Source: Streptomyces cylindrosporus
Lineage (GTDB): Bacteria > Actinomycetota > Actinomycetes > Streptomycetales > Streptomycetaceae
Length of the DNA stretch: 64,000 nucleotides
Direction: 5' to 3'
Assembly: GCF_022698165.1 (NCBI RefSeq)
Contig: NZ_JALDAY010000002.1
Span: 868,001-932,000, forward strand
Positions 50,578 to 61,039 of this stretch are shown piece after piece. How positions within the stretch are numbered: the stretch's first letter is position 1; every line of letters begins with the position of its first letter. Position numbers and translations under genes: made by a program. The notes beneath the pieces are model-generated. The model worked only from the letters and a program-made list of their open reading frames with translations. It did not search any database and had not been told where the DNA came from.

Positions 50578-51945
50578 TTGTCCGAGGCATCCGAGAACCA
50601 GGCGTCCTACGACTACGACATCGGCATCATCGGTGGCGGCCCGGCCGGTTCCACCGCCGCCTCCTACCTCGCCAAGGAGGGCCTGTCGGTGGTGGTCTTC
50701 GAGTCGGAGACCTTTCCGCGCGAGCACGTCGGCGAGTCCCTGGTGCCGGCCACCACCCCGGTGCTGATCGAGACCGGCGCGATGGAGAAGGTCGAGGCCG
50801 CGGGCTTCCCCAAGAAGTACGGCGCCGCCTGGACCTCCGCGGAGGACCGGGACATCGACCACATGGGCTTCACCGGCCTGCACCACGACTTCCGCGCCGC
50901 CGAGGTGCTGTTCAGCGAGCGCGACCAGGCCGGCGTCGACCGGGACCACACCTTCCACGTGGACCGCGGCAAGTTCGACCAGATCCTGCTGCAGCACGCC
51001 GAGAGCCTGGGCGCGAAGGTCTACCACGGCGTCCGCGTCAACCGCGTCGACTTCACCGACCGCGACCGCCCCATCATCCAGGCCAAGGTCGGCAACCAGC
51101 CGGTCGGCGTGCCGGTGCGCATGGTGATCGACGCCAGCGGCCGCCGCACGATGATGGGCAACCAGCTCAAGGTCAAGGAGCCGGACCCGGTCTTCAACCA
51201 GTACGCGGTGCACACCTGGTTCGACGACTTCGACCGCAAGGCGCTCGCGGTCGACAAGGACCAGGCGGACTACATCTTCATCCACTTCCTCCCGCTGGAG
51301 GACACCTGGGTGTGGCAGATCCCGATCACCGACACCATCACCTCCATAGGTGTCGTGACCCAGAAGGCCCGGTTCAAGGAGGCCAAGAACGACCTGGAGA
51401 CCTTCTTCTGGGACACCATCGGCAGCCGCCCGGCCCTCCAGGACGCCCTGAAGAACGCCAAGCGGGTCAAGGACTTCAAGGCCGAGGGCGACTACAGCTA
51501 CGCCCTCACCAAGATCGCCGACGACTCGCTCGTGATGATCGGTGACGCGGCCCGCTTCGTGGACCCGATCTTCTCCAGCGGCGTCAGCGTCGCGCTCAAC
51601 AGCGCGCGCCTCGCCGCCGCGGACATCATCGCCGCCCACAAGGCCGGCGACTTCCGCAAGGAGCGCTTCGACGGGTACGTCAACACGCTCCGCGGCGCGG
51701 TCAACAACTGGTACGAGTTCATCTCGATCTACTACCGCCTGAACATCCTGTTCACGGCGTTCGTCCAGGACCCGCGCTACCGCCTGGACGTCCTGAAGAT
51801 GCTCCAGGGCGACGTGTACGACGGTGAGCCCAAGGCCCTCGCGGCGATGCGGGACATCGTCGAGGCGGTGGAGAACGACCCGACCCACCTCTGGCACAAG
51901 TACCTGGGCACGCTCAAGGCACCGTCGGCCGCGGCCAAGTTCTAG
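50578..51945 (+). CDS. flavin-dependent halogenase acting on carrier-bound pyrrole
   Basis: The 455-residue protein uses a TTG start (50578) with AGGAGA upstream. The FAD site is IIGGGPAGSTAASYLA (from about residue 17). The halogenase signature WVWQIP lies at 244-249, excluding the monooxygenase reaction. Lys79/Lys80 in FPKKYGAAW match the catalytic Lys position that forms the haloamine. It resembles PltA/HrmQ-class enzymes that chlorinate pyrrolyl-S-carrier protein rather than free tryptophan. The weak TTG start may limit its level relative to the carrier protein. It needs FADH2 from the flavin reductase at 47624-48157. Confidence 0.9.
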   Translation: MSEASENQASYDYDIGIIGGGPAGSTAASYLAKEGLSVVVFESETFPREHVGESLVPATTPVLIETGAMEKVEAAGFPKKYGAAWTSAEDRDIDHMGFTGLHHDFRAAEVLFSERDQAGVDRDHTFHVDRGKFDQILLQHAESLGAKVYHGVRVNRVDFTDRDRPIIQAKVGNQPVGVPVRMVIDASGRRTMMGNQLKVKEPDPVFNQYAVHTWFDDFDRKALAVDKDQADYIFIHFLPLEDTWVWQIPITDTITSIGVVTQKARFKEAKNDLETFFWDTIGSRPALQDALKNAKRVKDFKAEGDYSYALTKIADDSLVMIGDAARFVDPIFSSGVSVALNSARLAAADIIAAHKAGDFRKERFDGYVNTLRGAVNNWYEFISIYYRLNILFTAFVQDPRYRLDVLKMLQGDVYDGEPKALAAMRDIVEAVENDPTHLWHKYLGTLKAPSAAAKF

Positions 51946-52090
51946 CCGGTACGGCCGTACGGCCCGCACCGGGTGGCGCGGCGCGCACCCCGCGCCACCC
52001 GGCCCCTCCCCTCTCTCCCCTCTCTCCCCTTCGCCAACTCCTCACCACGACCCGACCGTTCGCCCGTTCGCTCCGGAACAAGGGGGATCC

Positions 52091-55000
52091 ATGCCCGCCC
52101 GCAACGCAGCCAGTACCGACCCGGCCATCGCTCTCGTCGGCATCGGGTGCCGTTACCCGGGCGGTGTGGTCGATCCCGAGTCGTTCTGGCGCGTGCTGCG
52201 CGACGGCGTCGACGTCATCGGGGAGATCCCGCCCGAGCGGTGGGGCCCCGAGTACATCAGCGAGGACGGCGCCGCGCCCGGCACCGGCTACTGCCGCTGG
52301 GCCGGAGTGCTGCCCGGACTCGACGAGTTCGACGCGGACTTCTTCGGCATCTCCTTCCGCGAGGCCCGCGAGATGGACCCGCAGCAGCGGCTCCTGCTGG
52401 AGGTCTCCTGGGAGGCCCTGGAGCACGCGGGACTGACGAAACCGCACCTCGCCGGGTCCCGCACCGGCGTGTTCTTCGGCATGCTCGGCATGGACTACAC
52501 GCTGCTGCACTCCAAGACGCGCGGTGTGCAGGCCATCGACCCGTACTACGCGAGCGGCAAGGAGTTCAGCTTCGCGCCCGGCCGGGTCGCCTACACCCTG
52601 GGCCTGCACGGCCCGGCGCTCGCCGTGAACACCGCCTGCTCCTCCTCCCTGGTCGCGGTCCACCTGGCCTGCCGCAGCCTGGCCAGCGGCGAGGCCGACA
52701 CCGCGCTCGCGGGCGGCGTCAACATCCTGGCCGCCCCCGAGCTGTCCATCTTCATGAGCAAGGTGCAGGCCCTGTCCCCCACGGGCCGCTGCAAGCCGTT
52801 CTCGGCCGCGGCCGACGGGATCGTACGGGGTGAGGGCTGCGGTGTCGTCGTCCTGAAGCGGCTCGACGACGCCCTCGCCGACGGCGACCGGGTGCTCGCG
52901 GTGATCCGGGGCAGCGCCTTCAACCACGACGGGCGCAGCGCCGGCCTGACCGTGCCGAACGCCGGCGCGCAGGAGGCCCTGCTGCGGGACGCGCTCGCGC
53001 GGGCAGGTGCCACGCCGGAGCAGGTCGCCTTCGTGGAGACCCACGGCACCGGCACCCCGCTCGGCGACCCGATCGAGGCGTACGCGCTCCAGCAGGTCTT
53101 CGGGCCCGGCCGCGAGGGCAGGCTGCACATCGGCTCGCACAAGGCCAACTTCGGGCACACGGACGCCGCGGCGGGCGTGGCGGCGCTCATCAAGACCGCG
53201 CTGACGGCACGGCACCGGCTGGTCCCGCCGCAGCTGCACCTGGGCACGCCCAACCCGGCGATCCCCTGGGGCGACGGGCCGCTCAGCATCTCCGCCGAGC
53301 CCGTGCCGGTCGACGGCGCCACCGAGGAGACGCTGTTCGGCGTGAGCGCCTTCGGGCTCAGCGGCACCAACGCGCACCTTCTGCTCTCCGCCCCGGCCGC
53401 CGAGACCGAGCCGACCGTGCCCCAACTGCCGGGCCCCCAGGTGCTGTTGCTGTCCGGGTCCAGTGAGCAGGCGCTCCAGGAGCGGGCCAGGGACCTCGCC
53501 GACGCGCTGGACACCGAGGACCGTCCGCCGCTGCCCGACTTCCTGCACACCGCTGCGGTACGGCGCTCCCACCACGAGGCGCGCGCCACCGTGATCGGCG
53601 CCGACGCAGACGAACTGCTGGCTTCTCTGCGGGAGTTGGCGCAGGGCGAGCCCGACGAGCGGACCGTCACCGGTACGGCCGAGCCGCGGCGCCGGCACCG
53701 GACGGTGTTCGTCTTCTCCGGGCAGGGCTCGCAGTGGCGCGGCATGGGCCTGGACCTGTGGGACCGGGAGCCGGTCGCCGCGGCCTCCTTCGAGCGCAGC
53801 GACGAGGTGTTGCGCGCGGCCGGGCTGCCGGGGCTGCGCGCCCTGCTCGGGGAGAGCGACCTCGCGGCCACCGAGCTGGCCCAACCCGCTGTCGTCGCCC
53901 TCCAGTTGGCGCTCGCCGAGGTCTGGCGGGCGCGGGGCGTGGAGCCGACCGACGTGATCGGGCACAGCCTCGGGGAGATCTCCGCGGCCTGCTTCACCGG
54001 CGCGCTCGACCTGCCCACCGCGCTGGACCTCGCGGTGCGCCGCGGGCGCATCATGAGCGCGGCCGCGGGCACCGGGCGGATGCTGGCGGTGGCGCTGCCG
54101 GAGGAGGACGCGGTGCAGGCCGCGGCCGGGACCGGGCGGGCGGTCACCGTCGCGACGGTCAACGGACCGGCCGCCACCGTGCTCGCCGGGTCGGAGGAGG
54201 ACCTCACGGCCATCGCCGCGCTGCTGCGCGAGCGGTCGGTCTCGGCCCGCTTCGTACCGGGCGACTACGCCTTCCACAGCCCGGCGATGGCCCCGTACGC
54301 CGAGCAACTCCGCGCGGAGCTGGCCGACTTGAGGCCGAGCCCGCGCCCGGACGCCTTCGTCTCCACGGTCTCGCCGGACGAGCCGCCGGCCGTCCTGGAC
54401 GCGGACTACTGGGCGGCCAACGTGCTGCGCCCGGTGCGTTTCTGGCCCGCCGTCAGGAACCTGATCGCGAGCCAGGGCGCCGACTTCGTCGAGATCGGCC
54501 CGCACCCGACGCTCGTACGACCGCTGAACGACGGTCTCGCCGCCCTGCGTCGGCAGGGCGTCGCGGTCGGCTCGCTGCGCCGGGACACCGACGGCGGCGC
54601 GACCCTGCTCGCCGCCCTCGCCGAGCTGCACTGCGCGGGCGCGGACGTCCGCTGGGACGAGCTGCTGCCGGGGCGGCTGACCGACCTGCCCCGGCACCCC
54701 TGGCAGCACGAGTCGTTCTGGCTGCCGGAGGTGACGCCCGGCATGCAGTACGCGCCGGGGGCGCGGCCGGAGACGGGCGTGCGGGCGGCTCGGCTGGCGG
54801 TGCAGCTGATCGACGAGTCGGGCAGGCCGGTGGGGCCGGCCCGGCAGCTGGACCTGGCCGACGACGCGGCACCGGTCGTCGCCGGAGCGGACCTCACGAC
54901 TCCGGTCGTCGCAGGAGCAGGACTCACGACTCCGGCGGAGCTTCCCCCCTCCGCCGGTGACTCCCCGGCCACGGCCACCACCCCCCTCGGGGCCGACCGG

Positions 55001-58000
55001 GAAGTCGATCAGTCCGCCGCCGCCACCGCGAGGAGGCGGAGCGGGGCGGCGGCGGACAACTCACCCGTGGGCGGTACCGACCGGTTGCGCAGGTCGCTCA
55101 TGCGGCGCACCTCCGAGGTGCTCGCCGGGGTGCTCGGGCAGGATCCCGGCCGGCGCATCCCGCCGCGGCGCGGCTTCGCCGACCTCGGACTCGACTCCCT
55201 GACCATCGTGGAGTTCGTGGACCGGCTCGGCCTGGAACTCGGCCTGGACATACCGCTGTCCACGCCGTTCGAACGGCCGTGCCTGGACGAGCTGGTGGAC
55301 CATCTGCTGCCGCAGGTGGCGGAGCGGGAGGCGGCCGGCGGCGCCGAGGAGACGCCGTCCTCGGCCGAGGCGGCTCCGGGCGCCGAACTCGCCGTGTCCC
55401 AGCCCCCGTTGGCCGAGTCCGCGCCCGCCCCCTCCCCCGCCGACGACCCCATAGCCGTCGTCGGCATGAGCTGCCGTTTCCCCGGCAGCCCCTCCGTCGG
55501 CGACTACTGGCAGCTGCTGCTGGACGGCCGCGTCGTCATCCGGGACGTGCCCTCCGACCGGTGGGACGGGCAGGCCTTCCTGGCCGACGGCCCCTGGACG
55601 CCCGGCACGATCACCTCCCTGCGCGGCGGCTATCTCGACGACGTCCGCGGTTTCGACGCGGCCTTCTTCCGGGTCTCCCCGCGCGAGGCCCGCAGCCTCG
55701 ACCCGCAGCACCGGCTCTTCCTGGAGGTCGCCTACGAGGCGCTGGAGGACGCCGGGGCGACCCGGGACCGGCTGCGCGGTTCGGCGACCGGCGTCTTCGT
55801 CGGGATGAACAGCTCCGACCACTCCCAGCAGGTCGCGAACCGCCTCCAGGACGTCGACCTCTACTACGGCACCGGCAACTCCTTCGCCGGGGCCGCCGGA
55901 CGGCTGTCGTACTTCCTCGGCCTGACCGGCCCCAGCATGGCGGTGGACACCGCGTGCTCCTCCTCGCTCACCGCGGTGCACCTGGCGATCCAGAGCCTGC
56001 GCTCCGGCGAGAGCGACCTCGCGGTGGCCGGCGGCGTCAACGTCATCCTCAGCCCGGTCATCCCGGTCTCGGTGTCGGCCGGCGGCGCCCTGTCCCCGTC
56101 CGGCCAGTGCCGCACCTTCGACGAGGCCGCCGACGGCTATCTGCGCGGCGAGGGCTCCGGCGCGGTCGTACTGAAGCGGCTGTCGGCCGCGCTGGCCGAC
56201 GGCGACCGGGTGTACGCCGTGCTGCCCGGCAGCGCGGTGAACCAGGACGGCGCGAGCAGCGGGCTGACCGTGCCGAACGGGACGGCGCAGCGCGCGCTGA
56301 TCCAACAGGCCCTGGAGCAGGCCGGGTTGAGCGGGCCGGAGGTCGGTTACGCGGAGGCGCACGGTACCGGCACGCCGCTCGGCGACCCGATCGAACTGCG
56401 GGCGCTGGCCCAGTCGTTGCGACCGCAGGGCGCCGACGGCGTCGCCCCGCTGCTGGTCGGCTCCGCCAAGCCCAACATCGGGCACCTGGAGGCGTCCGCG
56501 GGCATGGCCGGACTGATCAAGGCGGTCCTGGCGGTGCACCACGGGCGGATCCCGCGGCACGTCGGCGTCACGACCCGACCGACACCCCAAGTCCCGTGGG
56601 AGCAACTGGGGTTGGCGCTGGCCGAGGGCGAGGACGGCTGGCCCGAGTCCGGCCGTCGCCGGATCGCGGGCGTCAGTTCCTTCGGCTTCACCGGCACGAA
56701 CGCGCACATCCTGGTCGCCGAAGCACCTGAAGTACCTGAAGCACCTGTGGAAACGGCCCGACAGGAGGCGCCTCCGGCCCGTTTCGCCCTGCCCCTCTCC
56801 ACGGCCCACGAGTCGGCTCTGCCCGCCGCGGCCCGCCAGTACCTGGACCTCCTGGAGTCGGCCGACGCGCACGCGCTCGCCGACCTGGCGTACACCGCCG
56901 GCGCGCGCCGCAGTCACCTCGACCACCGTGCGGTCGCCGTCGGCCGGGACGTGGTCTCGGTCCGTTCGGCCCTGCGCGCCCTGGCCAAGGGCAACGAGCA
57001 CCCCGGTGTGCTCACCGGGACCGCCGACGCCCCCCGTTCCTGTGTGTTCGTGTTCTCCGGCTTCGGCTCCCAGTGGACCGGCATGGGCCGTCAACTCCTC
57101 GACAGCGAACCGGTGTTCCGTGACGCGGTGCTGGCCTGCGAGGAGGAGATGCGCAAGTGGATCGCCTGGTCGCCGCTGGCCTCGCTGCGTGGGGAGCCGG
57201 ACAGCCGGCCCTTCGACGAGGGCATCCCGCAGGAGCTGATCTTCACCGTGCAGGTGGGGCTGGTCGAGTTGTGGCGCAGCTGGGGTGTCGAGCCGGCCGC
57301 GGTGGTCGGGCACAGCATGGGCGAGGTCGCCGCGGCCTGGGCGGCCGGGGCGCTGACGCTGGCGCAGGCCGCGGAGATCCTCTGCCTGCGCTCGCGGCTG
57401 CTGGACACGCTGGTCGGCACCGGCGGTTCGGTCGTGGTCGGGCTCGGCCGCGAGGAGCTCGCGCCCTATCTGGTGCTGTACGAGGACAAGTTGGGCATCG
57501 CCACGATCAACGGGCCGCGCACCACGGTGGTCGCCGGTGACGTGGACGCGCTGGAGGAGCTGACGGAGGAACTGGCCGAGGCGAACGTCTTCGTCCGCCG
57601 GGTCAAGGTCCCCGTGGCCCCGCACTCGCCCCTGATGGAACCGCTGCGCGAGCGCCTGGTGTCCGGCCTCGCGCACCTCACGCCCACCGAGGCCCGGATC
57701 CCGCTGTATTCGGGGGTGATGGGCGGCGAGGTGTCCGGCCTCGACCTGGACGCCTCCTACTGGGGCCGCAACCTGCGGGACACGGTCCTCTTCCAGGACG
57801 CGGTGAGCGCGGTCGAGGACGCCGCGGACCGGGTGTTCGTCGAGGTGTCGCCGCATCCGGTGCTGGTCTCCGGCACCGAGGAGTCCCTGGCCGCGGCGGG
57901 CGCGGGCCGTCCGCCGGTGCTGCCCTCGCTGGTCCGCGACGAGGACGAGGTGGGCGCGCTGCTGGCCACGCTCGGCGCGCTGCACGCGCACGGGGTGCCG

Positions 58001-61000
58001 GTCGACTGGGCCGCGTTCGCGGGGCCCGGCCGCAGCGTGGTGGACGTTCCCCACTACCCCTGGCAGCGCAGGGAGCATCGCCTCCCGGACCTGCCGGTGG
58101 ACCGCACGTCCGCGACGGGCACGCTGGTCGGTCCCCCGGTCCGCCCGGCGAACTCCCCCTGGACGGCGCTGGTCCCGGTGACGGTCGACGGCACGCGCAG
58201 CCCCTGGCAGACGACGGGCGAGGGCTCTCGTACGACGGTGTCGGCGCCGGCCCTCCTGGAGGCGGCCCTCGCGACGGCCGCGGCCACCGGCTCGGCGACG
58301 CCGACCCTGAGCGACGTACGTTTCGGCACCCCGCCCCGCACGGACGCCGAGCACCGCGCGACGCTGCAGGCTGTGGCCGACACCCGCGGGTCCACGCTGG
58401 TCCTGCGCTCGCTCGCGGAGGACGCACCGCTCGACGCGGCGCTGAGCGCGACGGTGGGAGCCGCGGAGGACTTCAGCACGGGCGGCTCCGATACGGCGGT
58501 GAGCTCGGCTGACCTGGCGGCGACGCACGGGATCACCGCGCGCACGATCGCCACGGACGGGATCTCCACGGACGCGACCACCACACCCGGAGCCACCGCG
58601 GGCCCGGCGGCCCGGCAAGAGGTCGCCGCAGACGCGACCGCCACGCCCTCGGACGATATCGCCGCGCGCCCTGCCGGGCAGGCCGAGGCCCGACCCGACT
58701 CGGCCCTCACCCGCACCCCCGGTCCCCTCGCCGACGACGAGCCCCTCCGGGCCACGCTCGCCGAAGCCTTCCCCACGCTCGGGGTGGAGTCGGCGGGCAG
58801 TGGCCGGGGCCTGGCCGAGGTCACCGTGCGGATGCCGGACGCGGCGGCGCGGCACCGGCTGCCCGCCGAACTGCTGCGGCTGGCCCTGTGGTTGACCGCC
58901 GACGGCGCCTCCGAACGGGCGGCCGAACCGCGCGTCGCGAGCATCGGGTCGGTGCGGGTCAAGGCCGCGGTCGACGGCACCGTACGACTGCTTCGTGGGC
59001 CGGTGCGGGCCGGTGCCGACGGGGCGCCGGAGGCTGATCTGACGGTGTTCGACGCGGCCGGCCGGGCCGTGCTGGAGCTGGCGGGGCTGCGGGTGGCCGC
59101 CCCCGAGGCGCCGGTGGCCGCGGACGCGGGGCGGGACCGGTTGGAGAGCCTGCTGTACCGGATGGTGTGGACGCCGGCCGGGCAGCGGTCGGCATCCGGC
59201 GAAGAGGACGGCTCCGCCCCGCCCGCGACCCGCTGGCTGGTGTGCGGCGACACGGAGCACCTGGCCGGAGCGGTGGCCGAGCAGCTGCGGGCGGCGGGCT
59301 GCGATGTACGCCGGGTGCGTTCTCGGGCGGCCGTCACGTCCGGCGGCGGCCCGCGCGACCTCACCCTCGACCCCACCGACCGCGACGCCTGGAACACCCT
59401 CCTCGCCGTCCACGCCAACGAACCCACCACCGGTATCTGCGACTTGTGGCCCCTGGAGGACCTCGACTCGCGTCCGGCCGGCTGGCACACGACGGTCGCG
59501 CTGACCGCCGCGCTGGCCGAGGCGGAGGGCCCGACGGCCCGCCTCTGGCTGGTCACCCGGCACGCACTGCTGCCGACCGGGCACGCCGGCTACCCCGACG
59601 GGAACCAGGGCGCGCACGCCGGGCTCGGCCGCACGCTGGCGATGACCCGCCCGGACGCGTGGGGCGGACACCTCGACCTCACCCACGGCAGCTCCGAGGA
59701 ACTGCGCACCCTGGCGGCCCGGCTGCTGGGCGCGCCCGGCGACGAGCACGTCCGGATCGAGCACTCGGCGGTCCAGGTCGGCTCCCTGGTGCGCGGCGCG
59801 CCTCCGCAGCGTGCCGCCCGCAGGACCCTCCCCGCCGACCGCTGGCACCTGGTCACCGGCGCGGGCGGCGCCCTGGCCCCGTGCGCGGTGGACTGGCTGA
59901 TCGGCGCGGGCGCCCGGCGCATCGTCCTGGTCGACACGGAGGCCGTTTCCACAGCGGGAACCGCGCCCGACCGCATCGCCGCCTGGCGCGAGGCCGGCGT
60001 CGAGATCCGCGCCGCGGCCACCCACGGTTCACGCGCCGAACTCGCCTCCCTGGTCGAGGAGTTGCGCGCCGAGTGCGGAATCGCGTCCGTCGTGTGCGCG
60101 GGGTCGCCCGGCGCCGCCGTACCGCTGGAGGAGACCACGGAGGCCGTCCTGCGGGGCGAGTTGAACCGGGCGGAGACCGCCGAGGTTCTGCATCGGCTCA
60201 CCGCCAAGGACCCCGTGCGGCTGTTCGTGCTGCTCGGTTCCGTGCCCGGAACGTGGGGCGGTGCCGTCACCGGTGCCTCCGCGCCCTCCGACTGGTCGCT
60301 GCGCGCGCTCGCGGCGCGGCGCCGGGCCGCCGGGCTGCCGGTCACGCATCTGGAGCTGATGCCGCTGGCCGGCAGTGAACTCCTCGACGAGCGGACGACG
60401 TTACTGCTGAAGACGAGCGGTATCGGCCCGCTGGAGGAGCAGGACCTGGTCGCCGCGCTCGACCTGCTGGCGTGGGACGACTCGGTGCACTGGGCGGTCG
60501 CGGACGTCGACTGGCAGCAGTTCCGCACCGCGCTCGCCGACGCCCCGCACCGGCGGCTGTTCGCCGAGGTGCTGGGCGGTGCGCAGCGGGCGGACGGCAC
60601 CGGGTTCGTGGCCGGCCTCGACGCCCTCGACCCCGAGCAGCGCCGGGACCGGACGCTGGACTGGGTGTGCGGTCAGGTGGCCGCGGTGCTCGGGCTGCCG
60701 GAGGACGAACTCCGCGCGGACCAGGGCTTCTTCGACCTCGGCATGGACTCGGTGATGTCACTGACGCTGCGGCTGAGGCTCGCCCGCGAGCTGGACGTCG
60801 AGCTGTCCTCGACGGTCGCCTTCGAGCACCCGACCGCCGTCGCGCTCACCGCCCATCTGCTGGAGCGCCTCGGCTATCCGGCCGACGCACCGGAGGGGGC
60901 GGGCGAGCCGGACGGGACCGCCGAACCCGTCACTGCCGAGGCCCTGGACGACCTCGACGATCTCGACGACGACGAACTGCTACGCCAGTTGGAGGCGGAG

Positions 61001-61039
61001 ATCTCCGACTCACAGAACTTCGGGTTTGAGGAGAACTGA
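52091..61039 (+). CDS. modular type I polyketide synthase 1 (two modules)
   Basis: The 2982-residue PKS has this layout. KS1 spans 12-435 (Cys183, His318, His356). AT1 spans 540-850 (Ser626 in GHSLGE; specificity motif YAFH at 726-729). ACP1 spans about 1000-1070 (Ser1036). KS2 spans 1118-1545 (Cys1289), AT2 1655-1960 (Ser1742 in GHSMGE; VAPH near 1842), a degenerate DH-like region about 2015-2350 and KR about 2360-2790. ACP2 spans 2850-2925 (Ser2887), followed by an acidic docking tail. The KR has TGAGGALA, and no Tyr follows SVPGTWGG, so it is inactive. Both modules therefore leave ketones, as needed for a resorcinol ring. Codon 2771 is TTA. Confidence 0.9.
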   Translation: MPARNAASTDPAIALVGIGCRYPGGVVDPESFWRVLRDGVDVIGEIPPERWGPEYISEDGAAPGTGYCRWAGVLPGLDEFDADFFGISFREAREMDPQQRLLLEVSWEALEHAGLTKPHLAGSRTGVFFGMLGMDYTLLHSKTRGVQAIDPYYASGKEFSFAPGRVAYTLGLHGPALAVNTACSSSLVAVHLACRSLASGEADTALAGGVNILAAPELSIFMSKVQALSPTGRCKPFSAAADGIVRGEGCGVVVLKRLDDALADGDRVLAVIRGSAFNHDGRSAGLTVPNAGAQEALLRDALARAGATPEQVAFVETHGTGTPLGDPIEAYALQQVFGPGREGRLHIGSHKANFGHTDAAAGVAALIKTALTARHRLVPPQLHLGTPNPAIPWGDGPLSISAEPVPVDGATEETLFGVSAFGLSGTNAHLLLSAPAAETEPTVPQLPGPQVLLLSGSSEQALQERARDLADALDTEDRPPLPDFLHTAAVRRSHHEARATVIGADADELLASLRELAQGEPDERTVTGTAEPRRRHRTVFVFSGQGSQWRGMGLDLWDREPVAAASFERSDEVLRAAGLPGLRALLGESDLAATELAQPAVVALQLALAEVWRARGVEPTDVIGHSLGEISAACFTGALDLPTALDLAVRRGRIMSAAAGTGRMLAVALPEEDAVQAAAGTGRAVTVATVNGPAATVLAGSEEDLTAIAALLRERSVSARFVPGDYAFHSPAMAPYAEQLRAELADLRPSPRPDAFVSTVSPDEPPAVLDADYWAANVLRPVRFWPAVRNLIASQGADFVEIGPHPTLVRPLNDGLAALRRQGVAVGSLRRDTDGGATLLAALAELHCAGADVRWDELLPGRLTDLPRHPWQHESFWLPEVTPGMQYAPGARPETGVRAARLAVQLIDESGRPVGPARQLDLADDAAPVVAGADLTTPVVAGAGLTTPAELPPSAGDSPATATTPLGADREVDQSAAATARRRSGAAADNSPVGGTDRLRRSLMRRTSEVLAGVLGQDPGRRIPPRRGFADLGLDSLTIVEFVDRLGLELGLDIPLSTPFERPCLDELVDHLLPQVAEREAAGGAEETPSSAEAAPGAELAVSQPPLAESAPAPSPADDPIAVVGMSCRFPGSPSVGDYWQLLLDGRVVIRDVPSDRWDGQAFLADGPWTPGTITSLRGGYLDDVRGFDAAFFRVSPREARSLDPQHRLFLEVAYEALEDAGATRDRLRGSATGVFVGMNSSDHSQQVANRLQDVDLYYGTGNSFAGAAGRLSYFLGLTGPSMAVDTACSSSLTAVHLAIQSLRSGESDLAVAGGVNVILSPVIPVSVSAGGALSPSGQCRTFDEAADGYLRGEGSGAVVLKRLSAALADGDRVYAVLPGSAVNQDGASSGLTVPNGTAQRALIQQALEQAGLSGPEVGYAEAHGTGTPLGDPIELRALAQSLRPQGADGVAPLLVGSAKPNIGHLEASAGMAGLIKAVLAVHHGRIPRHVGVTTRPTPQVPWEQLGLALAEGEDGWPESGRRRIAGVSSFGFTGTNAHILVAEAPEVPEAPVETARQEAPPARFALPLSTAHESALPAAARQYLDLLESADAHALADLAYTAGARRSHLDHRAVAVGRDVVSVRSALRALAKGNEHPGVLTGTADAPRSCVFVFSGFGSQWTGMGRQLLDSEPVFRDAVLACEEEMRKWIAWSPLASLRGEPDSRPFDEGIPQELIFTVQVGLVELWRSWGVEPAAVVGHSMGEVAAAWAAGALTLAQAAEILCLRSRLLDTLVGTGGSVVVGLGREELAPYLVLYEDKLGIATINGPRTTVVAGDVDALEELTEELAEANVFVRRVKVPVAPHSPLMEPLRERLVSGLAHLTPTEARIPLYSGVMGGEVSGLDLDASYWGRNLRDTVLFQDAVSAVEDAADRVFVEVSPHPVLVSGTEESLAAAGAGRPPVLPSLVRDEDEVGALLATLGALHAHGVPVDWAAFAGPGRSVVDVPHYPWQRREHRLPDLPVDRTSATGTLVGPPVRPANSPWTALVPVTVDGTRSPWQTTGEGSRTTVSAPALLEAALATAAATGSATPTLSDVRFGTPPRTDAEHRATLQAVADTRGSTLVLRSLAEDAPLDAALSATVGAAEDFSTGGSDTAVSSADLAATHGITARTIATDGISTDATTTPGATAGPAARQEVAADATATPSDDIAARPAGQAEARPDSALTRTPGPLADDEPLRATLAEAFPTLGVESAGSGRGLAEVTVRMPDAAARHRLPAELLRLALWLTADGASERAAEPRVASIGSVRVKAAVDGTVRLLRGPVRAGADGAPEADLTVFDAAGRAVLELAGLRVAAPEAPVAADAGRDRLESLLYRMVWTPAGQRSASGEEDGSAPPATRWLVCGDTEHLAGAVAEQLRAAGCDVRRVRSRAAVTSGGGPRDLTLDPTDRDAWNTLLAVHANEPTTGICDLWPLEDLDSRPAGWHTTVALTAALAEAEGPTARLWLVTRHALLPTGHAGYPDGNQGAHAGLGRTLAMTRPDAWGGHLDLTHGSSEELRTLAARLLGAPGDEHVRIEHSAVQVGSLVRGAPPQRAARRTLPADRWHLVTGAGGALAPCAVDWLIGAGARRIVLVDTEAVSTAGTAPDRIAAWREAGVEIRAAATHGSRAELASLVEELRAECGIASVVCAGSPGAAVPLEETTEAVLRGELNRAETAEVLHRLTAKDPVRLFVLLGSVPGTWGGAVTGASAPSDWSLRALAARRRAAGLPVTHLELMPLAGSELLDERTTLLLKTSGIGPLEEQDLVAALDLLAWDDSVHWAVADVDWQQFRTALADAPHRRLFAEVLGGAQRADGTGFVAGLDALDPEQRRDRTLDWVCGQVAAVLGLPEDELRADQGFFDLGMDSVMSLTLRLRLARELDVELSSTVAFEHPTAVALTAHLLERLGYPADAPEGAGEPDGTAEPVTAEALDDLDDLDDDELLRQLEAEISDSQNFGFEEN

